From Fontimonas thermophila (lineage in GTDB: Bacteria > Pseudomonadota > Gammaproteobacteria > Nevskiales > Nevskiaceae): 64,000 nucleotides of DNA. The notes under the pieces are model-generated. The model made no database searches, was not told the origin of the DNA, and saw nothing but the letters and a program-made list of their open reading frames with translations. The stretch is from positions 248,001 through 312,000 of the forward strand of contig NZ_FOOC01000001.1 of assembly GCF_900113085.1 (NCBI RefSeq), read 5' to 3'. Both the position numbers and the translations under genes were made by a program. This document shows positions 47,838 to 56,379 of this stretch, in pieces (the first letter of the stretch is position 1; each line of letters starts with the position of its first letter).

Positions 47838-49430
47838 TCAGCCGTGTTCCTTGGTGTCGAGGAAGCGCACGTCCGGATGACGCTCCTGGGTCATCGACAG
47901 ATTCACCGCCGAGGACGCCAGATAGACGAGGTCGCCGTAGTGATCGCGCGCGAGCCGCTGCTCGTTCTTGTCGATGAATTCCTTGAGCTTGCGCGCATCG
48001 TCACAGCTCACCCAGCGCGCTGTATGCACCGGCACCGGCTCGAAGACCGCATCGACGCCGTATTCGTCCTTGAGGCGGTATTGCACGACATCGAACTGCA
48101 GCACGCCGACGGCGCCGAGGATGATGTCGTTGTTCGCCAGCGGCCGATACACCTGCGTCGCCCCTTCCTCGGATAGCTGGTCCAGTCCCTTGTTGAGCTG
48201 CTTGGCCTTGAGCGGATCTTTGAGCACGACGCGGCGGAACAGCTCCGGCGCGAAATTGGGAATGCCGGTGAAGCGCAGCGCCTCGCCCTCGGAAAAGGAA
48301 TCGCCGATTGCAATCGTGCCGTGATTGTGCAGGCCGATGATGTCGCCCGGATAGGCTTCCTCGATGGTTTCGCGTTCGCTGGCCATGAACGTCAGCGCAT
48401 TGGCGATGCGCACCGGCGCGTTCAGGCGCACGCTGTGCAGCAGCATGCCCTTGCGATAAACCCCCGAGCAAACGCGCAGGAAGGCCACGCGGTCGCGGTG
48501 CTTGGGATCCATGTTCGCCTGAATCTTGAACACAAAGCCGCTGAACGCCGCCTCGGTCGGCTGCACGGCGCGCGCACCGCCGGGGACGAGTGCGTTGCGC
48601 GGTTGCGGTGGCGGCGCCCATTCGGTGAAGCCATCGAGCAGCTCGCGCACGCCGAAGTTGTTGATCGCCGAGCCGAAGAACACCGGCGTCAGGCGTGCAG
48701 CGCGGTAGGCGTCGAGATCGAAGCCGGTACCGGCCATCTGCAACAACTCGATTTCGTCGAGCAACACCTTGTACACCTCACCGAAGCGCTCGGTGAGTCC
48801 CGGTGCGCGCAGCCCCGCGATGGTTTCGATCTCGGAGACACGGTGTTTGTCGCCGGAATACAGATAAAAGCGGTCCTCGAGCAGGTGATACACCCCTTTG
48901 AACGCGCGCCCCATGCCCAGCGGCCAGGTGATCGGCGCACAATGCAGCCCGAGCACCTTCTCGATCTCGTCGAGCAGTTCCAGCGGCGGGCGACCTTCGC
49001 GGTCGCATTTGTTGACGAACGTGACGATCGGTGTGTCGCGCAGCCGGCAGACCTCCATGAGCTTGATCGTGCGCGCCTCGACGCCTTTGGCCGCGTCGAT
49101 GACCATCAGCGCGGAGTCCACCGCGGTCAGCGTGCGGTAAGTGTCCTCGGAGAAATCCTCGTGTCCCGGCGTGTCGAGCAGATTGACGATCTTGCCGTTG
49201 TACGGGAACTGCATGACCGACGTCGTTACCGAGATGCCGCGCTGCTGCTCCAGCGCCATCCAGTCCGAGGTCGCGTGCCGGCTGGCCTTGCGCCCTTTGA
49301 CCGTACCGGCGAGCTGGATCGCCCCGCCGAACAGCAGCAGCTTTTCGGTGAGCGTGGTCTTGCCGGCGTCGGGGTGAGAAATGATGGCGAACGTGCGACG
49401 ACGCGCCGCCTGTTCGGCGACTGCACTCAT
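47838..49430 (-). CDS. prfC: Peptide chain release factor 3
   Basis: A GTPase that removes RF1/RF2 from the ribosome after termination; 530 residues. G1 SHPDAGKTT is near residue 18, G2 [13 protein letters not shown]3 DTPGHEDF, G4 NKCDREG. The C-terminal part has RF3 landmarks [14 protein letters not shown] (here [14 protein letters not shown]) and RWVSCDD. The ATG at 49430 has GGAGG six bases upstream; a TTG two codons earlier is not used. It lies between the hvf cluster and the desaturase on the minus strand. Confidence 0.96.
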   Translation of the reverse strand: MSAVAEQAARRRTFAIISHPDAGKTTLTEKLLLFGGAIQLAGTVKGRKASRHATSDWMALEQQRGISVTTSVMQFPYNGKIVNLLDTPGHEDFSEDTYRTLTAVDSALMVIDAAKGVEARTIKLMEVCRLRDTPIVTFVNKCDREGRPPLELLDEIEKVLGLHCAPITWPLGMGRAFKGVYHLLEDRFYLYSGDKHRVSEIETIAGLRAPGLTERFGEVYKVLLDEIELLQMAGTGFDLDAYRAARLTPVFFGSAINNFGVRELLDGFTEWAPPPQPRNALVPGGARAVQPTEAAFSGFVFKIQANMDPKHRDRVAFLRVCSGVYRKGMLLHSVRLNAPVRIANALTFMASERETIEEAYPGDIIGLHNHGTIAIGDSFSEGEALRFTGIPNFAPELFRRVVLKDPLKAKQLNKGLDQLSEEGATQVYRPLANNDIILGAVGVLQFDVVQYRLKDEYGVDAVFEPVPVHTARWVSCDDARKLKEFIDKNEQRLARDHYGDLVYLASSAVNLSMTQERHPDVRFLDTKEHG

Positions 49431-49481
49431 GGACAACCTCCGGGAGAGCGGTCATTGTACCCGCTGCCCCGGAACGCTGTT

Positions 49482-50264
49482 TCAGCGCCGCGTGCCGAGC
49501 ACGATGTCGCGCGCGCGCAGATCGGCGAGGATGCGCGCGCCCTGGGCGACGACGGATTGAGGATCGGGATGGGCGAGTTCGGCAGCGATGCGCAGCAGCA
49601 GCGCACGTCCGCTCGCAGCGGGTTCGGCCTCGATCAGCGCGACCAGACGCGCGGTGACGGCATTGATCTCCAGGAAGCGGACGCGGTCTTCACGGTCGCG
49701 GTTGACGATCAGATACGTGGGCGAGTCGCCGGGTGCCTGCGGCTGGAATTGCGGCCCGATGCGGTGCACCGGATAGGCATAGACCAGCGGCCACGCCAGC
49801 GGTGACAGCAGCGGGCATCCGGCGAGCAGATCACCTTCCGGGTCGGCCTGCTCGATGGGCAAATCCTCTGGCGCGATCGCGAGCGCGAGCTCGACCCATT
49901 CATAGTGCGCGAGCTCGCGCAGGAACGGCGGATCGTCGGCGTGTTCGCCGCGCTCCGCCTCGAGATAGCGCAGGAACTCCTCGGGCAGACGATGGAACTG
50001 CGGTGCGGTGCAGCGGTGGCGCGTGAAAAAATCGCGCACGCGCGCATGCCAGACCGCATCGCTCGACAGTTTGCGTAGCACCGGGAATGCACTGGCCAGG
50101 CAGCTCTCGACATTGTTGTAGAACAGCTCGCGGTAAATCCGCAGCCGCCGCTCCTCGATGCCAGCGAAGGCATTGCGCGGGTCGCGCAGATGCGCGGCGA
50201 ACGCGCGCTGGCGCGCACGCCAGTCGCGCTCAGTTGCGGACGCGCAGCGCTGATCGTTAGCCAT
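49482..50264 (-). CDS. hvfC: HvfC-family RiPP maturation protein (DUF2063)
   Basis: 260 residues. The N-terminal DUF2063 domain is clear ([79 protein letters not shown]). HvfC partners the DUF692/MNIO enzyme HvfB, binding the leader of the precursor and helping modification; this is family knowledge. It starts within the last codons of hvfB (8-base overlap), so the two are translationally coupled. It is the last gene of hvfABC; prfC follows 51 bases later on the same strand. Confidence 0.92.
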   Translation of the reverse strand: MANDQRCASATERDWRARQRAFAAHLRDPRNAFAGIEERRLRIYRELFYNNVESCLASAFPVLRKLSSDAVWHARVRDFFTRHRCTAPQFHRLPEEFLRYLEAERGEHADDPPFLRELAHYEWVELALAIAPEDLPIEQADPEGDLLAGCPLLSPLAWPLVYAYPVHRIGPQFQPQAPGDSPTYLIVNRDREDRVRFLEINAVTARLVALIEAEPAASGRALLLRIAAELAHPDPQSVVAQGARILADLRARDIVLGTRR

Positions 50265-51099
50265 AGGCGAGCTGCAGCGATCGATGCCGCGCCTGGATAT
50301 CACGGATGTGCCCGACTTCGCCGAGCAGCACGTCCAGCGGCGGAATGTTGAAATCGCGCTCGAGCAGCGTCGGCCGCACGCCGAAGCGTGCATAGGCGCG
50401 GTCGAGCAGGGCCCACACCGGATCGATCACGTCGGCGCCGTGTGTATCCACGCGCAAGTCCTCGGCCTCGACGTAATGACCGGCGACGTGGATCCAGCGC
50501 ACGCGCTCGCCGGGCAATGCGTCGAGAAAGGCCTGGGCGTCGTAGCGATGGTTGATGCTGTTGACGTAGATGTTGTTGACATCGAGCAGCAGATCGCAGT
50601 CGGCGCGCTCGATCACCGCCGTGATGAACTCCAGTTCCGTCAGTTCGGTGCACAGCGGCGCGTAATAGCTGATGTTTTCCAGCGCAATGCGGCGCTCGAG
50701 GATGTCCTGCACGCGGCGCACGCGTGCGGCGACGTACTCCACCGCCTCGGCGGTGAACGGCATCGGCATCAAGTCGTAGAGATGCCCGTCGTCGGAACAA
50801 TAGCTCAGATGCTCGCTGTAGTCGGCAATCCCATGCAGGTCGAGGAAAGCCTTGAGCTCACGGACGAAATCCTCATCCAGCGGCGCCGGCGCGCCGATCG
50901 ACAGCGAAAGGCCGTGCGCCGCGAACGGATAGCGTTCGGTCAGCGCGCGAAATGCACGGCCCAGGCGCCCGCCGACGCGCATCCAGTTCTCCGGCGCGAT
51001 CTCGAGGAAATCGACGCAGGGCGCAGATTCACCCAGTGGTTCGAGCAAGGCCCGGCGCAGGCCAAGACCGGCGCCGGCAATGGTCGGGTGCAGGCTCAT
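50257..51099 (-). CDS. hvfB: HvfB, MNIO-family (DUF692) multinuclear iron oxidase
   Basis: 280 residues. DUF692 landmarks and candidate metal ligands are visible: [20 protein letters not shown] (His62), YSEHLSYC (Glu96, His97), ENISYY (Glu141, Asn142), DVNNIYVN (Asp173, Asn175), HVAGHY (His204, His208), DTHG (Asp219, His220) and LLERDFNIP (Glu247, Asp249). MNIO enzymes oxidise Cys in RiPP precursors; HvfB is reported to convert Cys in EGKCG motifs to copper-binding thiooxazoles. It follows hvfA after a strong hairpin and overlaps hvfC. Relatives include MbnB and BufB, but the EGKCG precursor next door fits HvfB. Confidence 0.93.
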   Translation of the reverse strand: MSLHPTIAGAGLGLRRALLEPLGESAPCVDFLEIAPENWMRVGGRLGRAFRALTERYPFAAHGLSLSIGAPAPLDEDFVRELKAFLDLHGIADYSEHLSYCSDDGHLYDLMPMPFTAEAVEYVAARVRRVQDILERRIALENISYYAPLCTELTELEFITAVIERADCDLLLDVNNIYVNSINHRYDAQAFLDALPGERVRWIHVAGHYVEAEDLRVDTHGADVIDPVWALLDRAYARFGVRPTLLERDFNIPPLDVLLGEVGHIRDIQARHRSLQLAYG

Positions 51100-51110
51100 C
51101 GCATTACAAA

Positions 51111-51139
51111 ACCCGGCGCCGGGCGGCCCGGCGCCGGGT
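51111..51139 (-). terminator. Perfect 13-bp hairpin between hvfA and hvfB (attenuator candidate)
   Basis: ACCCGGCGCCGGG (51111-51123) pairs perfectly with 51127-51139, leaving a 3-base loop. On the minus (hvf) strand it follows the hvfA stop by 8 bases and is followed by a short T-run (TTTT with the stem's last T), 11 bases before the hvfB ATG. No clear Shine-Dalgarno for hvfB is seen there. A partial terminator or mRNA stabiliser would make more precursor than enzyme. Confidence 0.7.
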
Positions 51140-51147
51140 GGGCGGAC

Positions 51148-51471
51148 TCACTGGGTCTTGTTTTCGCCGCACTTGCCCTCGCCGCATTTGCCCTCGTTGG
51201 CCTTGGCGTCGGCCTTCTTTTCACCGCACTTGCCTTCGCCGCACTTACCCTCGCCGCACTTGCCCTCTTTGGCCTTGGCATCGGCCTTTTTTTCGCCACA
51301 CTTGCCCTCGCCACATTTGGCCTCGCCGGATTTGGCGTGCTCACCAGCCGATGCGACCATGTAGCCGGCGCCGAGGTCGGATGCCTGGAACACAGACGCC
51401 TGGGCAGCGGCGGTGCCGAGTGCGAACGCGGCGCCCAGCGCCACTGCAAAGGGTTTACGTGGAATGTCCAT
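51148..51471 (-). CDS. hvfA: HvfA-type RiPP precursor with EGKCG repeats
   Basis: 107 residues. Signal peptide MDIPRKPFAVALGAAFALGT, cleavage near AQA/S (residues 25-26). The segment FQASDLGAGYMVASAGEHAK (28-47) is the conserved pre-core of this family. The core has seven Cys, at 53, 58, 72, 77, 82, 96 and 101: six in EGKCG and one in EAKCG, grouped 2, 3 and 2 and separated by the linker GEKKADAKAK/N. A strong AGGAGG lies six bases before the ATG at 51471, so translation should be high. A TATAGT -10 candidate lies at 51551-51556 on this strand. hvfB and hvfC follow; no DoxX-type hvfD is nearby. Confidence 0.93.
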   Translation of the reverse strand: MDIPRKPFAVALGAAFALGTAAAQASVFQASDLGAGYMVASAGEHAKSGEAKCGEGKCGEKKADAKAKEGKCGEGKCGEGKCGEKKADAKANEGKCGEGKCGENKTQ

Positions 51472-51550
51472 CGTGGTCCTCCTGAGTCGGAAAATGCCCA
51501 TGCGGGCGGATTGGGGGGTCCCGTGCCGCGGCCTTGTCGCCGCGCCTGCG

Positions 51551-51556
51551 ACTATA
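51551..51556 (-). promoter_or_regulatory. Candidate -10 (TATAGT) for hvfABC
   Basis: TATAGT on the minus strand, about 80 bases before the hvfA ATG, in the gap after the EAL-domain gene. No good -35 is visible at 17 bases, so it may use an alternative sigma factor or an activator. It suggests hvfABC has its own promoter. Confidence 0.35.
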
Positions 51557-51622
51557 CGCAGGAACCGCGCGTTTGGATGCCGCCAGCCTGGCTGGCTGGA
51601 GCCCAGACCGCGTCTGCGGGCG

Positions 51623-53683
51623 TCAAGCCGCGACCGCGCGCGACTCGAACTGCCGCGACCATTCGATGAACTGCTCCTCCGGCAGCGCGCGGCTGTAGAG
51701 AAACCCCTGCTGCAAGGCGCAGCCAAGTTCGCGCAGGCGGCGGGCATCCTCCTCGGTTTCCACGCCCTCGACGACCAGCGACATGCTAAGGCGGCTGGCC
51801 AGTTCGGCCAACGAGCGGATGATTTCGGCCGCACGTGCGTTGTGTGCAGCCGCGCGCGCGACGATGGGATCGATCTTGATGCGGTCGATCTGGAAGCGAT
51901 ACAGGTGGGTGATCGACGAATAGCCGGTGCCAAAGTCATCCAGGCACAACTGGATGCCGCTGGCGCGCAGCAGGCGCAGGATTTCGGCGGCGGCGTCGAG
52001 GTGTCCGACCAGCGCAGTCTCGGTGACCTCGGCGATCAGTTGTGAGGGCGGCAGGCCGCTTTCGGTCAACGCCTCGCGACAGATCTGCAGGATGTACGGG
52101 GACAGCAGCTTGGGCGAGAGGTTGAACGACACGGTCAGGACAAAGCCGCGCTCGGCCCAGGCCTTGACCGAGCGGCAGGCCTGGATGAGGACCGCACGGG
52201 TCATGTCGCGGATCGTTTCCGATCCTTCCGCGATGAGGATGAATTCGCCCGGCAGCACCACGCGGCCATCGGGCTGGCGCCAGCGGACCAGCACCTCCGC
52301 GCCGATGACCTTGCCGCGCGCGGCATCGACGACCGGCTGGAAGAACGGGATGAACTGGCCTTCACGCAAACCGGCGCGGATCTGTTCGGCCAGCACCAGG
52401 TGCTTGCGCTGGCGGTGCGTATGCCCGCGCTCGCCGAAGCGCAGCTGGCCGGTGCCGTCTGTGCGGGCCTGGCGCAAGGCTTCGAGACAGACGTTGACGT
52501 ACTCTTCGGGATCGCGGGCATCGTCCGGATAGATCGCCGCGCCGGCGGAAAACCCGAGCAGATAACGCTGATTCTCGACTTCGACCGGCTCACCCAGGCG
52601 CGAAAACGCCTCCGCGGTAATCCGCTTGAGATCGGCGCGCGTCACGGCCTCGGCGATGCCGCGGTCGACCAGCACACCGAGGATTTGCGGCTCGACGCGG
52701 AACACCGACACCGGCATGTGATCGAGCGCGTGCAGCCGCTCCGCGGCCGCGCGCATGATCGCCTCGGCGGTGCGCAGGCCAAAGCCGCTGCGCAGACTGT
52801 CGTAGGTATCGATGCCGATCAGAATCAGCCCATGCGTGCCATCGATCGGCCGCAGCCGGCGTACCTCGCGCAGCTCCAGATCCAGACTGTTGCGGTTGGG
52901 CAGGCCCGTGCCCGGGTCTTCATAGGCGATGCGGCGGATGTGCTCGGCCTGCGCGCGCAGCTTGCGGATCGCGCGCACGATATCGCCGAACTCATCCGGC
53001 GTCTCCTGCAGCCGCTGGTTCGGCTGATGGCCGGTGAGTACGGCATTGAGGCTGCCGGTGACCGCACCGAGCGGCTGGATCAAGCGCCGGTAGGCCCAGA
53101 CACTCAAGGCCAGCGACAACAGCCAGGCGCCGCCGACGATGCCCAGGGCGATGCCGAGCCGACCGCGCAACGTCGCCAGGCCGCGCAGCGCACCGGCCAG
53201 CCCACTGCTGTTGTCGGTTTCGAGCAGATCGGCAAAGGCCCGCCCGGTGCGGTATTGCAGATCCAGCGTCCATGCCGAGAGCTGCGCCAGGGTGTCGGGT
53301 GTCGGCGGCTGCAGCAACAGAGCCTTGATCGGATCGATGTGCTCGCCGAGCAGCGCCTGCACGCGCGCTACCCGCTCGGCCTCGGCGCTGGGGAGAAAAC
53401 GGAGCTGGCCCACGGCCGCGTCCAGCGCCTGCTCCAGCCGCTGGAGTGCCGGCGCCGGATCGGCTCCGGCGGCGAACGCCTGTTGCGCCTGCTCGGCCTG
53501 GTAATGCGCCTCACTGAGCGCGCGGCTGATCGCGATCGACATCGAAATGCGGTTGGCGCGACCACGCAGTTCCGGTTCGATGTCCTGGTCCGACCCCAGC
53601 AGCGACAACATCAGCACGCCCGCCAGTGCAATGGCGAGATTGACCAGCACGATCACCGCAATGAATTTGGTCCGGACCGTCAT
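51623..53683 (-). CDS. Membrane GGDEF/EAL protein, dead GGDEF and probably active EAL
   Basis: 686 residues: an N-terminal helix (TKFIAVIVLVNLAIALAGVLML), a periplasmic helical sensor (about 30-175), a second helix (LGIALGIVGGAWLLSLALSVW), a HAMP-like region to about 250, GGDEF (250-430) and EAL (445-686). At the GGDEF site the sequence is RVEPQILGVLV, so the signature is lost and cyclase activity is not expected. The EAL part keeps AEVLVRW, NLSP, EVTET, LDDFGTGYSS and VVEGVETEE, so c-di-GMP phosphodiesterase activity is likely. It is the first gene before hvfA on the strand, 151 bases away. Confidence 0.88.
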   Translation of the reverse strand: MTVRTKFIAVIVLVNLAIALAGVLMLSLLGSDQDIEPELRGRANRISMSIAISRALSEAHYQAEQAQQAFAAGADPAPALQRLEQALDAAVGQLRFLPSAEAERVARVQALLGEHIDPIKALLLQPPTPDTLAQLSAWTLDLQYRTGRAFADLLETDNSSGLAGALRGLATLRGRLGIALGIVGGAWLLSLALSVWAYRRLIQPLGAVTGSLNAVLTGHQPNQRLQETPDEFGDIVRAIRKLRAQAEHIRRIAYEDPGTGLPNRNSLDLELREVRRLRPIDGTHGLILIGIDTYDSLRSGFGLRTAEAIMRAAAERLHALDHMPVSVFRVEPQILGVLVDRGIAEAVTRADLKRITAEAFSRLGEPVEVENQRYLLGFSAGAAIYPDDARDPEEYVNVCLEALRQARTDGTGQLRFGERGHTHRQRKHLVLAEQIRAGLREGQFIPFFQPVVDAARGKVIGAEVLVRWRQPDGRVVLPGEFILIAEGSETIRDMTRAVLIQACRSVKAWAERGFVLTVSFNLSPKLLSPYILQICREALTESGLPPSQLIAEVTETALVGHLDAAAEILRLLRASGIQLCLDDFGTGYSSITHLYRFQIDRIKIDPIVARAAAHNARAAEIIRSLAELASRLSMSLVVEGVETEEDARRLRELGCALQQGFLYSRALPEEQFIEWSRQFESRAVAA

Positions 53684-53800
53684 CGTGCTCCGCCTCGACG
53701 AGCGGCCGGGTCCGGCCGATGGCCGGCGGCTCGCCCAGGGCCATTCTAGCTGGCCTTACTTCTCCCGGCGCCAGCCGCGGCCGCCGCGCGCTTGCCCCGC

Positions 53801-53806
53801 TACAAT
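53801..53806 (+). promoter_or_regulatory. Candidate -10 (TACAAT) for the tRNA gene
   Basis: TACAAT lies 16 bases before the tRNA 5' end, a good -10 match and a suitable distance for a tRNA transcript. No obvious -35 hexamer is seen at 17 bases. Confidence 0.45.
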
Positions 53807-53821
53807 GCGCCGCGTCCATGC

Positions 53822-53898
53822 GGGCCTGTAGCTCAGCCGGTTAGAGCAGGGGACTCATAATCCTTTGGTCGCAGGTTCGAATCCTGCCGGGCCCACCA
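53822..53898 (+). tRNA. tRNA with CAT anticodon (tRNA-Ile2 or elongator tRNA-Met)
   Basis: 77 bases including an encoded CCA. The acceptor stem is GGGCCTG with CGGGCCC (one G-U), the D-arm is GCTC/GAGC, the anticodon arm GGGGA-CTCATAA-TCCTT carries CAT at 53856-53858, and the T-arm is GCAGG-TTCGAAT-CCTGC. CAT genes can be initiator, elongator Met or lysidine-modified Ile2. The variable loop TGGTC and anticodon-stem context look more like E. coli ileX than metT, so Ile2 is favoured; initiator is excluded by the paired 1-72 ends. Confidence 0.93.
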
Positions 53899-54026
53899 CG
53901 CCGCCGCTTGCGCCGCTCGCCCCGGTCATGGGCGGGGCGAGCCCGTCGCGCGCGGTGCGAAAGCCGATATGCGACGTGCCGAGACCGGCGTCGGCGCCTT
54001 GGCGTGCACGGCACGACGGCGGTCTT

Positions 54027-55274
54027 TCAGGGTTCGAACGTCGGCACCTGCGCAGGAAATTCCCGCTTTGCGTGCCAGTCCGGACCCGGGCGGCCGCGCA
54101 GCATCTGCTCCCAGTAGAGGTAAGGCAGGTAGTGTTTCTTGAGCCACCAGTAGCTGCGCCGCGGAATCCGCGGGTCGAGGGGGAAACTGGGTGTGACCAC
54201 GCCGTCGTAGCAGAACTCCGCGAGCATGATCTTGCCGCGCGAGGTCGTGAGCGGACAGCTGGCATAGCCGTCGTAGCGCGCCTCGCCGCCGCTGCCGGAC
54301 AGGCGGCGCAGCACATTGGTCACCACCACCGGTGCTTGGGCGCGCACGGCCGCGGCGGTCTTGCTGTTGGGCGTGGTGGTGCAGTCGCCAAACCCGAAGA
54401 CGTTGTCGTACTTAGGGCTCTGCAGCGTGAACTTGTCCACGGCCATCCAGCCGCTCGCGTCGGCGAGCGGACTGCGTTTGATGACATCCGGTGCGGATTG
54501 CGGCGGCACGACGTGCAGAAAATCGAAAGCCTGCGTCACCCGTTGTTTGTCCGGTCCGACCTCGAAGGTTGCCGTGCGGCGGGGGCCATCGACCGCGACC
54601 AGGGTGTGGCCAAAGTGCGCCGTGATGCCGTAATGGGCGACGACCTTATCCAGCGCCTGGGCGTAGAAAGGCACGCTGAACATCGCCGGACCCGGTGTGT
54701 AGAAATGGCTCTGCACCGATAGACCGTTGCGCCGGAAATGATCGGCAGCGAGATACAGCGCCTTCTGCGGCGCACCGGCGCATTTGATGGGCATGGCCGG
54801 CTGCGTGAACAAAGCCACGCCCCCCTTGAGCTGGCTGATGCATTGCCAGGTGTAAGGCGCGTATTCGTAAGCATAGTTACTGGACACGCCGTTTTTGCCC
54901 AGCGTTTCCTTCAGGCCCTCGATCTTGTGCCAGTCGAGCTGCAGTCCGGCGGCGACGATCAACACCTGATATTCCACGGCATCGCCATTGCCCAGGACGA
55001 CGCGGTTGTGCTCTGGCTCGAACTGTTCGACCCGCTCGGCCAGATGCCGCACGCCCTGCGGGATCAGTGTGCGCAGCTCACGGCGCGTGCGGCCGATGTC
55101 GTAGCACCCGCCGCCGACCAGCGTCCATGCGGGCTGGTAGTAGTGATACGTGGCGGAGTCGATGAGCGCGATGTCCAGGTCGGGCCGGGTGCGCTTGAGC
55201 ATGGCGGCCGCCGTCAGCCCGGCCGCTCCGGCGCCCACGATGGCAACGGTGTGACGATGGGTGGTGGTTGTCAT
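54027..55274 (-). CDS. sqr: Type II sulfide:quinone oxidoreductase
   Basis: 415 residues. Oxidises sulfide to a persulfide at the membrane, passing electrons to quinone. FAD motif GAGAAG (14-19), then GGGCYDI with Cys57. The catalytic cysteines fit the human SQOR type: Cys165 in PIKCAGAPQK and Cys340 in CPLTTSRGKIMLAEF, which bridge through sulfur; KCAGAPQK and CPL-T are characteristic. The C-terminal helices (SYWWLKKHYLPYLYWEQMLRG) suit membrane attachment. The ATG at 55274 has GGAGGG seven bases upstream. It probably feeds the persulfide module at 41-45 kb, although the operators there do not recur upstream of it. Confidence 0.92.
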   Translation of the reverse strand: MTTTTHRHTVAIVGAGAAGLTAAAMLKRTRPDLDIALIDSATYHYYQPAWTLVGGGCYDIGRTRRELRTLIPQGVRHLAERVEQFEPEHNRVVLGNGDAVEYQVLIVAAGLQLDWHKIEGLKETLGKNGVSSNYAYEYAPYTWQCISQLKGGVALFTQPAMPIKCAGAPQKALYLAADHFRRNGLSVQSHFYTPGPAMFSVPFYAQALDKVVAHYGITAHFGHTLVAVDGPRRTATFEVGPDKQRVTQAFDFLHVVPPQSAPDVIKRSPLADASGWMAVDKFTLQSPKYDNVFGFGDCTTTPNSKTAAAVRAQAPVVVTNVLRRLSGSGGEARYDGYASCPLTTSRGKIMLAEFCYDGVVTPSFPLDPRIPRRSYWWLKKHYLPYLYWEQMLRGRPGPDWHAKREFPAQVPTFEP

Positions 55275-55280
55275 CGGCAA

Positions 55281-55857
55281 ACCCTCCGCATGCTGTCATG
55301 AACCATGAACAGGGTGGCAATGATGCCGCAGATTCTTGCGCATCATTGGCGCAAACCCTGTCCAGAGGTAAATATCGCTGAAAGACATATCAATATTCTT
55401 TTTAGTTTTATGCGGCGGCGCAACTGCCGCGAAAAGCCGCGTCATGCTGGCTGCCAGCCCTATCGCCGATTCTTTTGAAGACCGGGCGGGGTCGGACCTG
55501 GCCGCGTCTGCCGGCAAAATGCCAGGTCAGGCCCAACACGCGGGTGAGAACCCGTCGATGCCGGCGATCCTCGCGTGCGTATCCCCTCGATCGGCGAGCT
55601 GCGTGCGGCCAAGCAGTGCTGACCGTCCGACGGCGATCATCCGGCCAATCTTGCGTGGTCATTTACATGATCGGGTACGTGAGATCCGCAGAGCGTGATG
55701 CGCCGGAACATCTCTATTGGGCAAGGGTTTTGTTGCGTCATAAATGCCGGCCGGTTTTTAGTTCGGGCCATGATGGTTGTTTTTGCTGGGTTTTTCCACC
55801 GCACCACCAAGATTTTGTGCATACTTACGGCTCCGTCAGTTCATTTTGGATTGATGT
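55281..55857. other. Long intergenic region between sqr and the Xre-type gene
   Basis: About 577 bases with no gene that I can support. The left part holds a dyad TTGCGC-N7-GCGCAA (55336-55354) and an AT-rich patch (55365-55415), the likely sqr control region. The middle is ordinary GC-rich sequence. The right part (55720-55857) is T-rich, with candidate promoter sequences for the Xre-type gene. I looked for insertion-sequence ends and found no matching inverted repeats or transposase remnant. Confidence 0.5.
55336..55354. promoter_or_regulatory. Dyad upstream of sqr
   Basis: TTGCGC (55336-55341) and GCGCAA (55349-55354) form a perfect 6-bp dyad with a 7-base spacer, 62 bases upstream of the sqr ATG. 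It differs from the TTAG-N6-CTAA motif, so sqr may have its own regulator. Confidence 0.4.
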
Positions 55858-56343
55858 ATGCCCAACATCGCGGGCCTGCTGAAGGCCGAGATCGTCCGCC
55901 TTTCCAACAAAACCGTCCGTCAACATTTGGAGCCGATCCAAAACGCGGCAGCCAGGCAGCGGCGGGAGATTGCCGCGCTCAAAAAACAGATACAGGGTCT
56001 GGAGCGTGAGCTGCTGAAGCTGCGCCGCGCGGCGGCTGCTGGCAATGATCAGTCTGCGTTTGCAGCCACCGATGCCGAGCCCAAGAGTCGTTTCGTCGCC
56101 AAGGGGCTGCGGTCGCTGCGCGCCCGGCTCGGTTTGAGTGCGGAGGATTTCGGCCGGCTCATCGGCGTCAGCGGTCAGAGCGTTTACAACTGGGAGCAGG
56201 GCCGCGTGCGGCCGCGCCCGGCGCAGGTGGCGGCGATCGCGGCGCTGCGCGGCATCGGCAAGCGCGAGGCGATGGCCCGGCTCGCCGCGCTGGATACGGA
56301 CACAGACGGCGCGGCGCAAAAAGACGGCGGACAAGACGCCTGA
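55858..56343 (+). CDS. Xre-type DNA-binding protein with N-terminal coiled coil
   Basis: 161 residues. The N-terminal half (ARQRREIAALKKQIQGLERELLKLRRA) is a coiled coil; the C-terminal part is a Cro/CI-type HTH (KGLRSLRARLGLSAEDFGRLIGVSGQSVYNWEQGRVRPRPAQVAAIAALRGIGKREAMARL). It probably regulates transcription as an oligomer. No toxin, phage or mobile gene is adjacent, so its target is unknown. Its upstream region is T-rich and unlike the surrounding DNA. It converges on the SnoaL-like gene, 36 bases away. Confidence 0.85.
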   Translation: MPNIAGLLKAEIVRLSNKTVRQHLEPIQNAAARQRREIAALKKQIQGLERELLKLRRAAAAGNDQSAFAATDAEPKSRFVAKGLRSLRARLGLSAEDFGRLIGVSGQSVYNWEQGRVRPRPAQVAAIAALRGIGKREAMARLAALDTDTDGAAQKDGGQDA

Positions 56344-56379
56344 ACGGCGTTACTCCGGCCAACCGCGGCGCCGACCCGC

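Noticed and set aside
51148-51320. Regular short repeats resembling a CRISPR-like array
   Set aside because: They are in-frame codon repeats for EGKCG within hvfA, with unequal spacing and no constant repeat/spacer plan.
54316-55274. TTAG-N6-CTAA operator upstream of sqr
   Set aside because: Searching both strands of 55281-55440 showed no such site, only a different TTGCGC dyad.
55690-55860. Possible insertion-sequence end in the T-rich stretch
   Set aside because: No matching inverted terminal repeat, target duplication or transposase remnant was found in the 577-base gap.
55858-56343. Xre-type gene as the antitoxin of a toxin-antitoxin pair
   Set aside because: No small toxin-like gene lies next to it; the neighbours are sqr and a SnoaL-like gene.
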